Below are positions 1 to 10,572 of a DNA stretch of 64,000 nucleotides, piece after piece (the stretch's first letter is position 1; every line of letters begins with the position of its first letter). Below the pieces are notes generated by a model, which ran no database searches, had not been told where the DNA came from, and saw nothing but the letters and a program-made list of their open reading frames with translations. The stretch is from Polaribacter sp. (GTDB lineage Bacteria > Bacteroidota > Bacteroidia > Flavobacteriales > Flavobacteriaceae), in contig JAOKTT010000003.1 in assembly GCA_028336245.1 (NCBI GenBank), positions 1-64,000 on the forward strand, in the 5' to 3' direction. The position numbers and the translations under genes are program-made.

Positions 1-2129
1 CGGATAAGAAATTAATTAGGAAAGCCTTTGAAATTGCGGTGGATGCACATTCCGAACAACGCAGAAAAACAGGTGAACCTTATATTTTTCATCCCATTGC
101 TGTGGCAAAAATTGTTGCTATGGAAATTGGTTTGGGTGCCACCTCTATTGCAGCGGCGCTGCTGCATGATGTTGTAGAAGATACTGTGTATACTATTGAT
201 GATATGGAACAGTTGTTTGGAGAAACAATTGCGCGTATTGTAAGTGGACTTACAAAAATTTCTCGTTTAAACAAAGAGCAGGATGCTTCTATACAAGCGG
301 AGAACTTCAGAAAAATGCTCTTGACGTTAAATGACGATGTGCGTGTTATTTTAATTAAAATTGCAGACAGACTTCACAATATGCAAACGATGGATGCAAT
401 GCCAGCTCACAAACAAGTAAAGATTGCTTCAGAAACCTTATATATTTATGCGCCTTTAGCACATCGGTTGGGATTGTATAACATTAAAACAGAATTAGAA
501 GATTTAGGCTTAAAATATACGGAACCAGAAGTGTTTAAAGACATCGTTACCAAAATAAAAGAGAGTAAACAAGAACAACAGAAATATTTAGAGACCTTTG
601 CAGAAACCTTAAAAGAAGGACTTGATAAAGAAAACTTCAACTACAAGGTAAAGGGCCGTTTTAAATCCATCTATTCAATTCGCAGAAAAATGCGAAAACA
701 GAACGTTACTTTTGAGGAGGTATACGATAAATATGCTATCCGAATCATTTATACGCCGACTTCCGATGACGACAAGTTTGATGCTTGGAAGATTTACACG
801 ATTGTAACGGATTATTTTAAGCCAAACCCTACTCGATTGCGAGATTGGATCTCTCAGCCAAAAACAACGGGCTATGAGGCGCTGCATATTACAGTAGTAG
901 GACCTGATGCCCAATGGGTAGAAGTACAAATTCGCTCTGCAAGAATGAATGAAATTGCAGAAAAAGGATACGCAGCACATTTTAAATACAAACAGGGGGG
1001 TACAAATGAGAGCGGTTTAGAAACTTGGTTAAACAGGTTAAAAGAATCTTTAGAGAATCAGAGTTTGAATGCGGTTGATTTTGTTGAAGAGTTTAAATTA
1101 AATTTATATTCTAAAGAAATTTATGTTTTTACACCCAAAGGAGAATTAAAATCATTGCCAAAAGACGCATCCGCTCTAGATTTTGCATTTACGATTCACA
1201 CAGATGTAGGCTTAAAGTGCAGGGGAGCAAAAGTAAACGGAAAGTTAGTACCGTTGAGTCATACCTTAAAAAGTGGGGATCAAATAGAAGTAATTACCAC
1301 CACAAATAACAAACCCAATGCAAGATGGTTGGACTTTGTAATAACCGCAAGGGCAAAGACTAAAATAAGGATTGCTTTAAAAGATGAAGAAAAGCTAATT
1401 TCTGAGGAAGGGAAAGCTATTTTAACACGAAAATTGCGCCATTTAAAAATTCCTTTTAATGAAAAAACAATTAACGAACTGGTAAGCTTTTTTAAAATAA
1501 GAACAAGTTTTGATCTGTTTTTTAGAGTTGGGAACGGTGCTATAGACAATACAAAGTTAAAAGCATTTGTAGCACAGCGGAATAGCACCATTCTTAACTT
1601 CTTTAAAACCAAATTAAGACGCGCACCCTCCCATCAACAAGATAGCGTTGATTCTAATGAAATAACAAGTACCTATGATGCTTTGGTTTTCGGAAAGGAG
1701 GAAGAAAAATTAGACTACAAACTGTCCCAATGTTGCAATCCAATACCAGGAGACAAAGTTTTTGGTTTTTTAACGATCAACGAAGGCATTAAAATTCATA
1801 AAAAAAACTGTCCAAATGCGATTTTATTGCAGTCTAACTATGCGTATCGAATTATGCAGGCAAAATGGATTGATTCCACAAAACAAGACTTTAAAGTAAT
1901 TATACATATTAGCGGTGCCGACAATAGTGGTATTATCAACAGTCTTACAAAAATTATTTCTGGTAATATTGGAGTATTTATCAACAGTATCAATATTGCT
2001 GCAAATGAAGGTGTTTTTGACGGCAAAATAAGCCTTAGTGTAAAGAACAGCGGTCAGTTAGATAAGTTGATGAAAAATATTCGGAAAGTCGATGGTGTTA
2101 AAAAAGTAGACCGTGTTAATAGTTTATAA
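1..2129 (+). CDS. Bifunctional (p)ppGpp synthetase/hydrolase, RelA/SpoT family (5'-truncated by window edge)
   Basis: Open reading frame runs in from the left edge (DKKLIRKAFEIAVDAHSEQRRKTGEPYIFHPI). HD motif HDVVEDT, RelA/SpoT synthetase region, TGS-like domain (YVFTPKGELKSLPKDASALDFAFTIHTDVG) and C-terminal ACT-like region. Confidence 0.96.
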   Translation, partial: DKKLIRKAFEIAVDAHSEQRRKTGEPYIFHPIAVAKIVAMEIGLGATSIAAALLHDVVEDTVYTIDDMEQLFGETIARIVSGLTKISRLNKEQDASIQAENFRKMLLTLNDDVRVILIKIADRLHNMQTMDAMPAHKQVKIASETLYIYAPLAHRLGLYNIKTELEDLGLKYTEPEVFKDIVTKIKESKQEQQKYLETFAETLKEGLDKENFNYKVKGRFKSIYSIRRKMRKQNVTFEEVYDKYAIRIIYTPTSDDDKFDAWKIYTIVTDYFKPNPTRLRDWISQPKTTGYEALHITVVGPDAQWVEVQIRSARMNEIAEKGYAAHFKYKQGGTNESGLETWLNRLKESLENQSLNAVDFVEEFKLNLYSKEIYVFTPKGELKSLPKDASALDFAFTIHTDVGLKCRGAKVNGKLVPLSHTLKSGDQIEVITTTNNKPNARWLDFVITARAKTKIRIALKDEEKLISEEGKAILTRKLRHLKIPFNEKTINELVSFFKIRTSFDLFFRVGNGAIDNTKLKAFVAQRNSTILNFFKTKLRRAPSHQQDSVDSNEITSTYDALVFGKEEEKLDYKLSQCCNPIPGDKVFGFLTINEGIKIHKKNCPNAILLQSNYAYRIMQAKWIDSTKQDFKVIIHISGADNSGIINSLTKIISGNIGVFINSINIAANEGVFDGKISLSVKNSGQLDKLMKNIRKVDGVKKVDRVNSL

Positions 2130-2170
2130 ATAACATCTTATAAAAAAAGGAATTTAATCAGAAATAACAT

Positions 2171-2178
2171 TAAATTTG
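2171..2178 (+). promoter_or_regulatory. Bacteroidetes -7 promoter box TAAATTTG upstream of the Fur-family gene
   Basis: Exact TAnnTTTG match 23 bp upstream of the ATG at 2201. No clear -33 box, so moderate support. Confidence 0.45.
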
Positions 2179-2200
2179 TTTTTCATAAAATTTTAAGAAA

Positions 2201-2650
2201 ATGAGTAATTCTCTTGAAAATCAAGAAATAGTAAAAAAAGTATTTACATCCTATCTCGAGGAAAATAAGCATAGAAAAACACCTGAGCGCTATGCAATTC
2301 TTCAGGAGATTTATGATGCCGATGAACATTTTGATATAGAGTCTCTTTACATCAATATGAAAAACAAAAATTATAGAGTTAGTAGAGCAACGCTTTACAA
2401 TACAATTGAAATTTTGTTGCATTGTAGCTTGGTTCGAAAGCATCAATTTGATGGTCAGTCTATGGCACGATATGAGAAAAGTTACTTTGACAAAAACCAT
2501 GATCACGTAATTTTCACAGATTCAGGAGAAGTGAAAGAATTCTGTGATCCTAGAATTCAAGTGATAAAGAAAACGATTGAAGAGGTTTTTGACATCGACA
2601 TTCAAAATCACTCACTTTACTTTTACGGAACAAAAAAGAAACACACTTAA
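2201..2650 (+). CDS. Fur family transcriptional regulator
   Basis: 149 aa; [24 protein letters not shown]...[14 protein letters not shown] and NHDHVIF...[11 protein letters not shown] typical of Fur/PerR proteins. Confidence 0.9.
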   Translation: MSNSLENQEIVKKVFTSYLEENKHRKTPERYAILQEIYDADEHFDIESLYINMKNKNYRVSRATLYNTIEILLHCSLVRKHQFDGQSMARYEKSYFDKNHDHVIFTDSGEVKEFCDPRIQVIKKTIEEVFDIDIQNHSLYFYGTKKKHT

Positions 2651-2707
2651 ATAACAAACAACACAAACAACACTCCTAAAAAATTGGGAAAACAAATTAC
2701 ACAACTA

Positions 2708-3979
2708 ATGGCGGTAGATTTATTACTTGGATTGCAATGGGGAGACGAAGGAAAAGGCAAAATTGTAGACGTTTTAACCACAAACTATGACATTATTGCA
2801 CGCTTTCAGGGCGGTCCAAACGCGGGACATACTTTAATTTTTGACGGACACAAACACGTTTTACACACAATTCCTTCCGGAATTTTTCACAAAACAGCGC
2901 TAAATGTTGTCGGTAACGGTGTAGTGATAGACCCTGTTATCTTTAAAAAGGAGTTAGAAAATTTAGACAAACACAAAATTGATTATACCTCTAAATTATT
3001 AATTTCTAGGAAGGCCCATTTAATTTTACCAACACATAGACTATTAGATGCTGCATCAGAAACTTCTAAAGGAAAAGCAAAAATTGGTTCTACCTTGAAA
3101 GGAATTGGTCCTACTTATATGGACAAAACTGGAAGAAATGGAATGCGTGTTGGAGATTTAGAACTAGAAAACTGGAAAGAAAAATACCACGCTCTAACAG
3201 CAAAACATTTAGGGATGTTGGACTATTTCAATATTGAAATTGAATACGACCTAGACGAATTGGAAGCAGAATTTGATAGGGGAATCGATAAACTAAGAAC
3301 CTTACAATTTATTGATAGTGAAGAGTTTCTCAACCAAGCTATTAAAAATAAAAAGACCATTTTAGCAGAAGGCGCACAAGGATCTTTATTGGATATTGAT
3401 TTTGGAACCTATCCATTTGTTACTTCGTCAAATACTACGGCCGCAGGAGCTTGTACTGGTTTAGGGGTAGCCCCTAACAGAATTGGTGAAGTTTTTGGAA
3501 TTTTTAAAGCCTATACAACACGTGTAGGATCCGGCCCTTTTCCTACAGAGTTATTTGACAAAGATGGTGAAGATATGGCTAGAATTGGTCATGAATTTGG
3601 CGCTACTACAGGAAGAGCAAGAAGATGCGGTTGGCTAGACTTAGTCGCATTAAAATATGCCGTAGATGTCAACGGAGTTACCCAATTAATGATGATGAAA
3701 GGTGACGTACTTTCAGGATTTGATACCTTAAAAATATGTACTTCTTACAATTACAAAGGAAAAAAAATTACACATTTACCTTATAACATAGAACCAGAAA
3801 ATGTTTCTGTAAACTATACGAAATTTAAAGGTTGGGATGAAGATTTAACTAAAATGACATCTGCAGAACAACTACCAAAAAATCTTATGGACTATGTGGC
3901 TTTTATTGAAAAAGAAACCGGTGTTCCTGTTTCAATTGTTTCCGTTGGCCCAGACAGAAAACAAACGATTGTAAGATAG
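2708..3979 (+). CDS. purA: Adenylosuccinate synthase
   Basis: MAVDLLLGLQWGDEGKGKIVDVL...GGPNAGHT...; ATG at 2708 preferred over the upstream alternative start at 2684. Confidence 0.97.
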   Translation: MAVDLLLGLQWGDEGKGKIVDVLTTNYDIIARFQGGPNAGHTLIFDGHKHVLHTIPSGIFHKTALNVVGNGVVIDPVIFKKELENLDKHKIDYTSKLLISRKAHLILPTHRLLDAASETSKGKAKIGSTLKGIGPTYMDKTGRNGMRVGDLELENWKEKYHALTAKHLGMLDYFNIEIEYDLDELEAEFDRGIDKLRTLQFIDSEEFLNQAIKNKKTILAEGAQGSLLDIDFGTYPFVTSSNTTAAGACTGLGVAPNRIGEVFGIFKAYTTRVGSGPFPTELFDKDGEDMARIGHEFGATTGRARRCGWLDLVALKYAVDVNGVTQLMMMKGDVLSGFDTLKICTSYNYKGKKITHLPYNIEPENVSVNYTKFKGWDEDLTKMTSAEQLPKNLMDYVAFIEKETGVPVSIVSVGPDRKQTIVR

Positions 3980-4000
3980 TTGAAAAACCTTTTTAATAAT

Positions 4001-4037
4001 AAAAAGCATCTTTTTTAATTCTAAAAGATGCTTTTTT
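4001..4037 (+). terminator. Rho-independent-like terminator after purA
   Basis: Inverted repeat aaaaagcatctttttt-aattct-aaaagatgcttttttaa, T-rich 3' side. Confidence 0.7.
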
Positions 4038-4127
4038 AATTTCAAAACTTTGGCCCACCAGTTAATTTTCTCTTTTCTTTCCTAAGAAGAAATAATCTTT
4101 CTGTATTTTTGTTGAAAATAGGAACTT

Positions 4128-5723
4128 TTGAAAAAAATAATAACAGCTACTTTTCTTTTTATTTATTTTGTAAGTTTTTCGCAATCTAAAAAGATCACCT
4201 ACGTTGCCGAACAGCAATATGTGGACGAAGAGACCTTTCCTGGAGCAACTGTGTTGATCGGAAATGTAAAAATGATTCATGATGGAGCAATATTAACTTG
4301 TAAACAAGCACTTTTTTATCAAAAGAAAAATTTTTTTAAAGCGCTACAAAATGTAGTTATAAAACAAGGTGATACCATAACACAAACAAGTGATTACTTA
4401 GATTATGACGCCAATTCACAGCAAGTATTATCTTGGGGAAATGTAGTTTTAAAAGATCCTGAAATGACGCTAACTTCAGATACTTTGCAATTCGACCGAC
4501 TGAATCAAAAGTTATACTACCAAAGTTTTGCAACGATTAAGGACAAAACAAATACATTAAAAAGTAAAAATGGGAATTATTATCTTGAAACAAAAAAGTT
4601 CACAGCGACCACGCGTGTTACTGTCGTAAACCCCGAACACCATTTGGAATCCAGTCATTTGGACTATTACACCAATTCTGGTTTAGCCTATCTATACGGC
4701 CCTTCCACGATTACCAATACGCAAAATGAAAATAGAATCTATTGTGAACGGGGATTCTATAATACAAAAACTGACATTTCCTATTTTGTAAAAGAAGCAA
4801 AATTATATTTAAAAGAAAGAACGGTTGAAGGTGATAGTTTGTATTATGATAAAAAAAGAGGCTTTGCTTCCGCTACCAATAATATTCAGGTAATTGACAC
4901 CTTAAAGAATTTTGTTACGCGGGGAAATTATGCCGAAATATTTGAAGAAAAAGATTCACTTTTCATTATCAAAAGAGCCGTTGCTATTTCTATTGTAGAA
5001 AAAGACTCTACCTTTATTCACGGAGACACGCTAGTAGTTACAGGTATTCCCGAAGAACGAATCGTACGGTCTTATCACAATGTAAAAATTTATAAATCTG
5101 ACTTGCAGGGAAAATGTGACTCTTTGCATACGAATCAACAAAGTGGTGTTACAAAAATGTTTAGAAATCCTATTTTATGGTCAGATGGTAACCAAATTAC
5201 TGGAGATACCATTCACTTAATTTCAGACATTAACACTGAACAATTAGACTCTTTAAAAGTACTTAATAATGCTTTTATCGTGTCCAAAGACTCACTAGTT
5301 ACAAATGAATATAACCAAATAAAAGGAAGGAATATGTTTGGTAAATTTACAGCAAATAAACTAGATATACTTTTAGTCAAAGGAAATGCAGAATCTATTT
5401 ATTACAATAGAAGTGAAGAAACAGGTGATATAGAAACCATTACCAAAGAAATTTCTAGTAATATAGAATTTACATTGGAAAAAGGACAAATTATTTCCAT
5501 GAAGTACTTGAAATCCTCTGACGGAAAAACACATCCACCTTCCCAATTTCCCGAAAGTGAAACAAAATTAAACGGATTTGTTTGGAGAGCTAAAGAACAA
5601 CCCATGACGAAAAATGATATTTTCACGAAGAATAAAGGAAAAGATCCTTCTGAAAATAAAGAAAAAAAAAGCAGGACATCTTTGCTTAGAATCGATACTA
5701 AAAAAACAACAAAGAAAATATAA
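4128..5723 (+). CDS. OstA/LptA-like LPS-transport organic solvent tolerance protein
   Basis: Signal peptide MKKIITATFLFIYFVSFSQS; OstA repeats such as GATVLIGNVKMIHDGAILTCKQALFYQKKN and TSDTLQFDRLNQKLYYQSFATIKDKTNTLKSKNGNYYLETKKF. Confidence 0.85.
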   Translation: MKKIITATFLFIYFVSFSQSKKITYVAEQQYVDEETFPGATVLIGNVKMIHDGAILTCKQALFYQKKNFFKALQNVVIKQGDTITQTSDYLDYDANSQQVLSWGNVVLKDPEMTLTSDTLQFDRLNQKLYYQSFATIKDKTNTLKSKNGNYYLETKKFTATTRVTVVNPEHHLESSHLDYYTNSGLAYLYGPSTITNTQNENRIYCERGFYNTKTDISYFVKEAKLYLKERTVEGDSLYYDKKRGFASATNNIQVIDTLKNFVTRGNYAEIFEEKDSLFIIKRAVAISIVEKDSTFIHGDTLVVTGIPEERIVRSYHNVKIYKSDLQGKCDSLHTNQQSGVTKMFRNPILWSDGNQITGDTIHLISDINTEQLDSLKVLNNAFIVSKDSLVTNEYNQIKGRNMFGKFTANKLDILLVKGNAESIYYNRSEETGDIETITKEISSNIEFTLEKGQIISMKYLKSSDGKTHPPSQFPESETKLNGFVWRAKEQPMTKNDIFTKNKGKDPSENKEKKSRTSLLRIDTKKTTKKI

Positions 5724-5730
5724 GTTTGCG

Positions 5731-6912
5731 ATGAAAGATGATTTCTTTAAATACCAAGCACAAACTTCTCCACATCCATTAGCTATAGAAATTTCTCATG
5801 CTAAGGGAAGCTATATACATGACACGTCTGGGAAAGCATACTTAGATTTTGTTGCGGGTGTTTCTGCGAATAGTTTGGGACATAATCATCCAAAAGTTTC
5901 GGAAGCTATTAAAAAGCAATTAGACCGCTATGCCCATGTCATGGTGTATGGTGAGTTTATTCAAAAACCACAAGTAGAACTTTGCAAATTATTAGCCAAA
6001 AATTCTCCTGAAAATTTAAACTCTGTATACATTACAAATTCAGGAACAGAAGCCACAGAGGGTGCTCTAAAACTCGCTAAGAGAGTTACAAATAGATCAG
6101 AAATTATTGCTGCAAAAAACTCATATCATGGAAATACCATGGGTGCTATGAGTGTTTCTGGAGTAGAACAACAAAACCAAGCGTTTAGACCACTAATTCC
6201 GGGCACTATATTTATCGCTTTTAATTGTGACTTTTGCTTGAACAAAATCACGAAAAAAACAGCCGCTGTAATTTTAGAAACGATACAGGGAGGCGCGGGA
6301 TTTATCGAACCTAGAGACAATTTTTTACAAAAGGTAAAACAGAAATGCGATGAAACTGGCGCGCTTTTAATTCTAGATGAAATTCAAACTGGAATTGGAA
6401 GAACGGGTACTTTCTGGGGATTTGAAAATTACAATGTAATTCCGGATATTATAATTACAGGGAAAGGTTTGGGCGGTGGAATGCCGATTGGCGCTTTTAT
6501 TTCCTCCTTTGAAATGATGGCATTGTTAAAAGACAATCCTAAGTTGGGACATATTTCTACTTTTGCAGGACACCCAGTTATTGCGGCCGCCGGATATGCA
6601 ACCGTAACGGAAATTCTGGATCAAAACTTACTTGCCGAAAGCTTGCGAAAAGAACAAATTATTAGGGCATATTTAACACACCCAGCAATTCAAGAAATTC
6701 GAGGAAAAGGTTTAATGCTTGCGGCAATTGTTGATACCCCCGCACTGGCGACTCAAATTATACACGCTTGTTTAGACAATGGACTCATTCTATTTTTTCT
6801 TTTATTTGAGGGAAGAGCCATGCGAATTTCACCTCCATTGACCATTTCTGACGATGAGCTGATACAAGGTTGTAAAATCATTGTAAAAAGTATCTGTCAA
6901 GTATTAAAATAA
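5731..6912 (+). CDS. Class III PLP-dependent aminotransferase (acetylornithine/4-aminobutyrate type)
   Basis: SGKAYLDFVAGVSANSLGHNHPKV, NSGTEATEGALKLAKRVT, LDEIQTGIGRTGTFWGFE, ITGKGLGGGMPIGAFI; ATG at 5731 directly follows the OstA-like stop. Confidence 0.93.
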   Translation: MKDDFFKYQAQTSPHPLAIEISHAKGSYIHDTSGKAYLDFVAGVSANSLGHNHPKVSEAIKKQLDRYAHVMVYGEFIQKPQVELCKLLAKNSPENLNSVYITNSGTEATEGALKLAKRVTNRSEIIAAKNSYHGNTMGAMSVSGVEQQNQAFRPLIPGTIFIAFNCDFCLNKITKKTAAVILETIQGGAGFIEPRDNFLQKVKQKCDETGALLILDEIQTGIGRTGTFWGFENYNVIPDIIITGKGLGGGMPIGAFISSFEMMALLKDNPKLGHISTFAGHPVIAAAGYATVTEILDQNLLAESLRKEQIIRAYLTHPAIQEIRGKGLMLAAIVDTPALATQIIHACLDNGLILFFLLFEGRAMRISPPLTISDDELIQGCKIIVKSICQVLK

Positions 6913-6967
6913 ATGTATTTCAACGGTCTTAAAATATTCTACCATTCCATAAAAGGCAACACATTCA

Positions 6968-7654
6968 TTAACGTATTTTTAATAATAGATTTGGATCGGG
7001 ACAGTTCTGCTTATAAAATTCAAAATCGCAGGCAGCTGAAACCCCTGGATAGTCTCCGAAATTCTCTGCAAGGTCTCTAATTAATTGAAAATGCAAATGA
7101 GGAGCATAATCTCCATTTACTGTTGCTTTCCCTAAATAACCTAGCGTACTTCCTTGCGTAAATAGGTCACCAATTTTAATTGTAGCAATTGATGCTTCTG
7201 ACAAATGACCGTATAATGAAAAGAAGGTTTCTTCTCTAATGGTATGTTTTAAAATAATCGTGGGACCATAATCACCGTGATTTTTATTATTTTTATAACT
7301 GTGGACTTCTCCTGCAAGCACCGCCAATACTTTTGTACCTGCAGCGCACCAAAAGTCGATTCCTAAATGAATATTTCTTTTGTTATGTGCTGTTACATTT
7401 TTAAAATAAGTACTGCGATCATATAAATTTCTTTTTTCAAGATACCCTCCATATGCAACTTGATTATTTTGCTCGCTCAGATATAAATTGATATATTTTT
7501 CCCAAGCTCCTGAATCTGCAACGTTAAAATCTAATGCAATACTATTACTTTTCGAAATATCTATTGGAATATAAGAGTCCAAAGAAATAACAGCGTCTAT
7601 CACTGGAAGCGATGTTGCCGAAATCTGGTTTAAAAACTGACTAAATACATTCAT
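6968..7654 (-). CDS. M23 family (LytM-like) peptidoglycan endopeptidase
   Basis: HLGIDFWCAAGTKVLAVLAGEVHSYKNN...FFSLYGHLSEAS...PHLHFQL motifs. Confidence 0.9.
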   Translation of the reverse strand: MNVFSQFLNQISATSLPVIDAVISLDSYIPIDISKSNSIALDFNVADSGAWEKYINLYLSEQNNQVAYGGYLEKRNLYDRSTYFKNVTAHNKRNIHLGIDFWCAAGTKVLAVLAGEVHSYKNNKNHGDYGPTIILKHTIREETFFSLYGHLSEASIATIKIGDLFTQGSTLGYLGKATVNGDYAPHLHFQLIRDLAENFGDYPGVSAACDFEFYKQNCPDPNLLLKIR

Positions 7655-7671
7655 ATTTATTCTGTGTAAAA

Positions 7672-7707
7672 CAATAAAACTCTCGAATTTACTCGAGAGT
7701 TTTATTG
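7672..7707 (-). terminator. Strong hairpin between the aconitase stop and the M23 gene
   Basis: Perfect 15-bp stem CAATAAAACTCTCGA-atttac-TCGAGAGTTTTATTG. Confidence 0.7.
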
Positions 7708-7722
7708 CGAAACCCCGATCTA

Positions 7723-9990
7723 TTAGGCGTTTTCTTTCTTTATCAAATTTAAAGCGGATCCTTCGTTATACCATTCAATTTGTCCTGCATTATACGTGTG
7801 ATTAGCAAGCACAATATCTTTAGAGCCATCTGCGTGCACAACCTCTAATGTTAAAGGTTTACCTGGTGTGAAATTCTGCAAATCTACAAAGTTGAACGTG
7901 TCATCTTCTTGAATTAAGTCATAATCTGTTTCATTGGCAAACGTCAAGCCTAACATTCCTTGTTTTTTTAAGTTTGTTTCATGAATACGTGCAAAAGATT
8001 TCACCAATACTGCGGCAACTCCTAAGTGTCTTGGTTCCATGGCAGCGTGCTCTCTAGAAGAGCCTTCTCCATAATTATGATCTCCGATTACAATTGTTTT
8101 TATCCCTGCAGCTTTGTAAACTCTTGCCGTATCTGGCACGCCTCCAAAGTCTCCCGTAATCTGATTTTTAACAAAATTTGTTTTCATTCCGAAAGCATTG
8201 ACAGCTCCAATCAAACAATTGTTAGAAATATTATCTAAATGCCCACGAAAACGCAACCATGGCCCTGCCATAGAAATATGATCCGTAGTACATTTCCCAT
8301 GTGCTTTAATCAATAATTTTATCCCTCTTAAATCGTTACCTAAAGGAGTAAATGGTGTTAATAATTCTAATCTTTCCGAATCAGTATTCACCACAACATT
8401 TACATGACTTCCGTCTGCATCTGGCGCTAAATATCCATCGTCTTTTACCTCAAAACCTTTGGGTGGTAATTCCCATCCTGTTGGTTCATCCAACATTACT
8501 TCTTCTCCATTTTCGTTAATCAATGCATCGGTCATTGGATTAAAGTCTAAACGACCAGCAATAGTTACTGCAGCAACCATCTCTGGCGAAGCAACAAATG
8601 CGTGTGTATTTGGATTTCCATCTGCACGTTTGGCAAAGTTTCTGTTAAATGAGTGGATGATACTATTTTTAGGTGCATTTTTAGGATCATCGTACCTCGC
8701 CCATTGTCCGATACATGGACCACAAGCATTGGTGAAAATCTTTGCATCTAATTTTTCAAAAACTGCTAAAATTCCATCTCTATCTGCAGTATATCTTACT
8801 TTTTCAGAACCTGGATTGATTCCTAAATGTGCTTTTGTTTTTAAACCTTTATCAATTGCCTGCTGCGCAATAGAGGCTGCTCTCGATAAGTCTTCGTAAG
8901 AAGAGTTTGTACAAGAACCGATCAATCCCCATTCCACTTGCAATGGCCAATCGTTTTTTGTTGCGGCTTCTCCCATATCAGTTCCTACTTTTGTAGATAA
9001 ATCTGGTGTGAAGGGTCCATTTAACAATGGACCTAATTTTGATAAATCAATTTCGATAACTTCATCAAAATAAGCGGCGGGATTTGCATATACTTCTGCA
9101 TCTCCAGTTAAATAATCTTTTACCTCATTCGCAGCATCTGCAACATCACTTCTATCGGTTGCACGCAAATAGCGTTCCATAGATTCGTCATATCCAAATG
9201 TAGAGGTTGTCGCTCCTATCTCCGCACCCATATTACAAATAGTACCTTTACCAGTACAAGACATGCCAATGGCTCCTTCTCCGAAATATTCTACAATCGC
9301 TCCTGTTCCTCCTTTTGCGGAAACAATACCTGCTACTTTTAAAATTACATCTTTAGGTGCTGTCCAACCAGATAACTTTCCTGTTAACTTTACACCAATT
9401 AATTTGGGAAATTTTAATTCCCAAGCCATTCCTGCCATAACATCGACAGCATCTGCTCCACCAACACCAATAGCTACCATTCCTAACCCCCCAGCATTCA
9501 CAGTATGTGAATCTGTTCCAATCATCATTCCACCGGGAAATGCATAATTTTCTAATACTACTTGATGAATAATCCCTGCTCCTGGCTTCCAAAATCCTAA
9601 ACCATATTTATTAGATACTGATTCTAAAAAATTAAAAACTTCGTTACTTGTATTTAACGCAGATTGTAAATCTGAACTTGCACCATTTTTAGCTTGAATT
9701 AAGTGATCACAGTGCGTTGTCGTAGGAACTGCAACTTTTGTTTTTCCAGCTTGCATAAATTGCAATAAAGCCATTTGTGCAGTGGCATCCTGCAGTGCAA
9801 TTCTATCTGGAGCAAAATTAACATAGTCCGAACCTCTTACAAAGGCTTTTGTAGGATTGCCATCCCAAAGGTGGCTGTACAATATCTTTTCTGCTAAAGT
9901 CAAAGGTTTTCCCGTTATTTCACGTGCTGCATCTACGCGTTCTACAACGTTTGCGTACACTTTTTTGATCATCTCAATATCAAAGGCCAT
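7723..9990 (-). CDS. Aconitate hydratase
   Basis: 755 aa; [81 protein letters not shown]. Confidence 0.97.
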   Translation of the reverse strand: MAFDIEMIKKVYANVVERVDAAREITGKPLTLAEKILYSHLWDGNPTKAFVRGSDYVNFAPDRIALQDATAQMALLQFMQAGKTKVAVPTTTHCDHLIQAKNGASSDLQSALNTSNEVFNFLESVSNKYGLGFWKPGAGIIHQVVLENYAFPGGMMIGTDSHTVNAGGLGMVAIGVGGADAVDVMAGMAWELKFPKLIGVKLTGKLSGWTAPKDVILKVAGIVSAKGGTGAIVEYFGEGAIGMSCTGKGTICNMGAEIGATTSTFGYDESMERYLRATDRSDVADAANEVKDYLTGDAEVYANPAAYFDEVIEIDLSKLGPLLNGPFTPDLSTKVGTDMGEAATKNDWPLQVEWGLIGSCTNSSYEDLSRAASIAQQAIDKGLKTKAHLGINPGSEKVRYTADRDGILAVFEKLDAKIFTNACGPCIGQWARYDDPKNAPKNSIIHSFNRNFAKRADGNPNTHAFVASPEMVAAVTIAGRLDFNPMTDALINENGEEVMLDEPTGWELPPKGFEVKDDGYLAPDADGSHVNVVVNTDSERLELLTPFTPLGNDLRGIKLLIKAHGKCTTDHISMAGPWLRFRGHLDNISNNCLIGAVNAFGMKTNFVKNQITGDFGGVPDTARVYKAAGIKTIVIGDHNYGEGSSREHAAMEPRHLGVAAVLVKSFARIHETNLKKQGMLGLTFANETDYDLIQEDDTFNFVDLQNFTPGKPLTLEVVHADGSKDIVLANHTYNAGQIEWYNEGSALNLIKKENA

Positions 9991-10021
9991 ATTCTAATTA
10001 AATTTATGATTATCAGTAAGA

Positions 10022-10029
10022 CAAAATTA
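10022..10029 (-). promoter_or_regulatory. Bacteroidetes -7 box (TAATTTTG) for aconitase, with TTG about 22 bp upstream
   Basis: Minus strand TTGTTTAAAATTCAAGGAAAAAATGTAATTTTG upstream of the ATG at 9990. Confidence 0.5.
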
Positions 10030-10158
10030 CATTTTTTCCTTGAATTTTAAACAATAAATAATAGATAGCTATCATTAATGAATAAAGAAAATTTATTTGT
10101 ATAAAAATTACATATTTTCTAATTAAAGACTATAAAATTTACAATAATATTAAAAAAA

Positions 10159-10455
10159 GCAGGCTAATAAGCCGAATCCTGTCCCTTTAAAAAAGGTTCT
10201 TATCATTTATCTCGTTCTAAAATTACTCTTAGAATCTATCTGCCTACCCTTTAGAATCGAGCGAGTAGCTCTCAAACTCTAATTTACATGGCATTGCACC
10301 TCATAGAGTTTACCTGGTTTCACTACAGCCGAACTGTACTTGCTTTCTGTTGCACTGGTCCTCAACTTACGTTGGACGGATGTTATCCGCTATGATACTC
10401 TATGGTGTCCGGACTTTCCTACATGCTAAAAAGCATGACGATAAGATAAGCCTGC
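10159..10455 (-). ncRNA. rnpB: RNase P RNA (bacterial class A)
   Basis: Minus strand contains GTAGGAAAGTCCGGACACC, GTGCAACAGAAAGCAAGTACAG, GGTAAACTCTATGAGGTGCAA and GGACAGGATTCGGCTTATTAGCCTGC. Terminal GCAGGCTTAT/ATTAGCCTGC pairing followed by a T tail. Confidence 0.95.
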
Positions 10456-10494
10456 TTTTTTTTATATTGTCATTATAAAAGTAGTTCATTTTCA

Positions 10495-10567
10495 TAAAAA
10501 ACCCACTCAATAAATTGAGTGGGAAAATTGCTATGAAAAAGAAAAAGTGTTGATGATAAATCAACAA
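10495..10567 (-). ncRNA. Candidate small RNA (about 70 nt) with promoter-proximal hairpin and intrinsic terminator
   Basis: Minus strand: TTG-21 nt-TATATTTG promoter (10573-10604), then TGTTGATTTATCATCAACA hairpin, A/T-rich linker, then CCCACTCAATTTATTGAGTGGGTTTTTT. No credible CDS overlaps it. Confidence 0.6.
10502..10523 (-). terminator. Intrinsic terminator CCCACTCAAT-TT-ATTGAGTGGG + TTTTTT
   Basis: Perfect 10-bp stem with a T tail on the minus strand. Confidence 0.8.
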
Positions 10568-10572
10568 CACAA

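Noticed and set aside
5614-5730. N-terminal extension of the class III aminotransferase overlapping the OstA-like gene
   Set aside because: The basic low-complexity extension (MIFSRRIKEKILLKIKKKK...) is an out-of-frame read of the OstA C-terminus. ATG at 5731 gives the family-typical N-terminus.
8459-8899. 146-aa antisense ORF within aconitase (and other antisense ORFs listed in the track)
   Set aside because: All lie opposite well-identified conserved genes and lack recognisable domains or promoters.
10533-10556. Tiny plus-strand ORF ATGAAAAAGAAAAAGTGTTGATGA (MKKKKC) in the dnaJ-rnpB spacer
   Set aside because: Six codons with no ribosome-binding context. It lies antisense to the better-supported minus-strand promoter/terminator unit.
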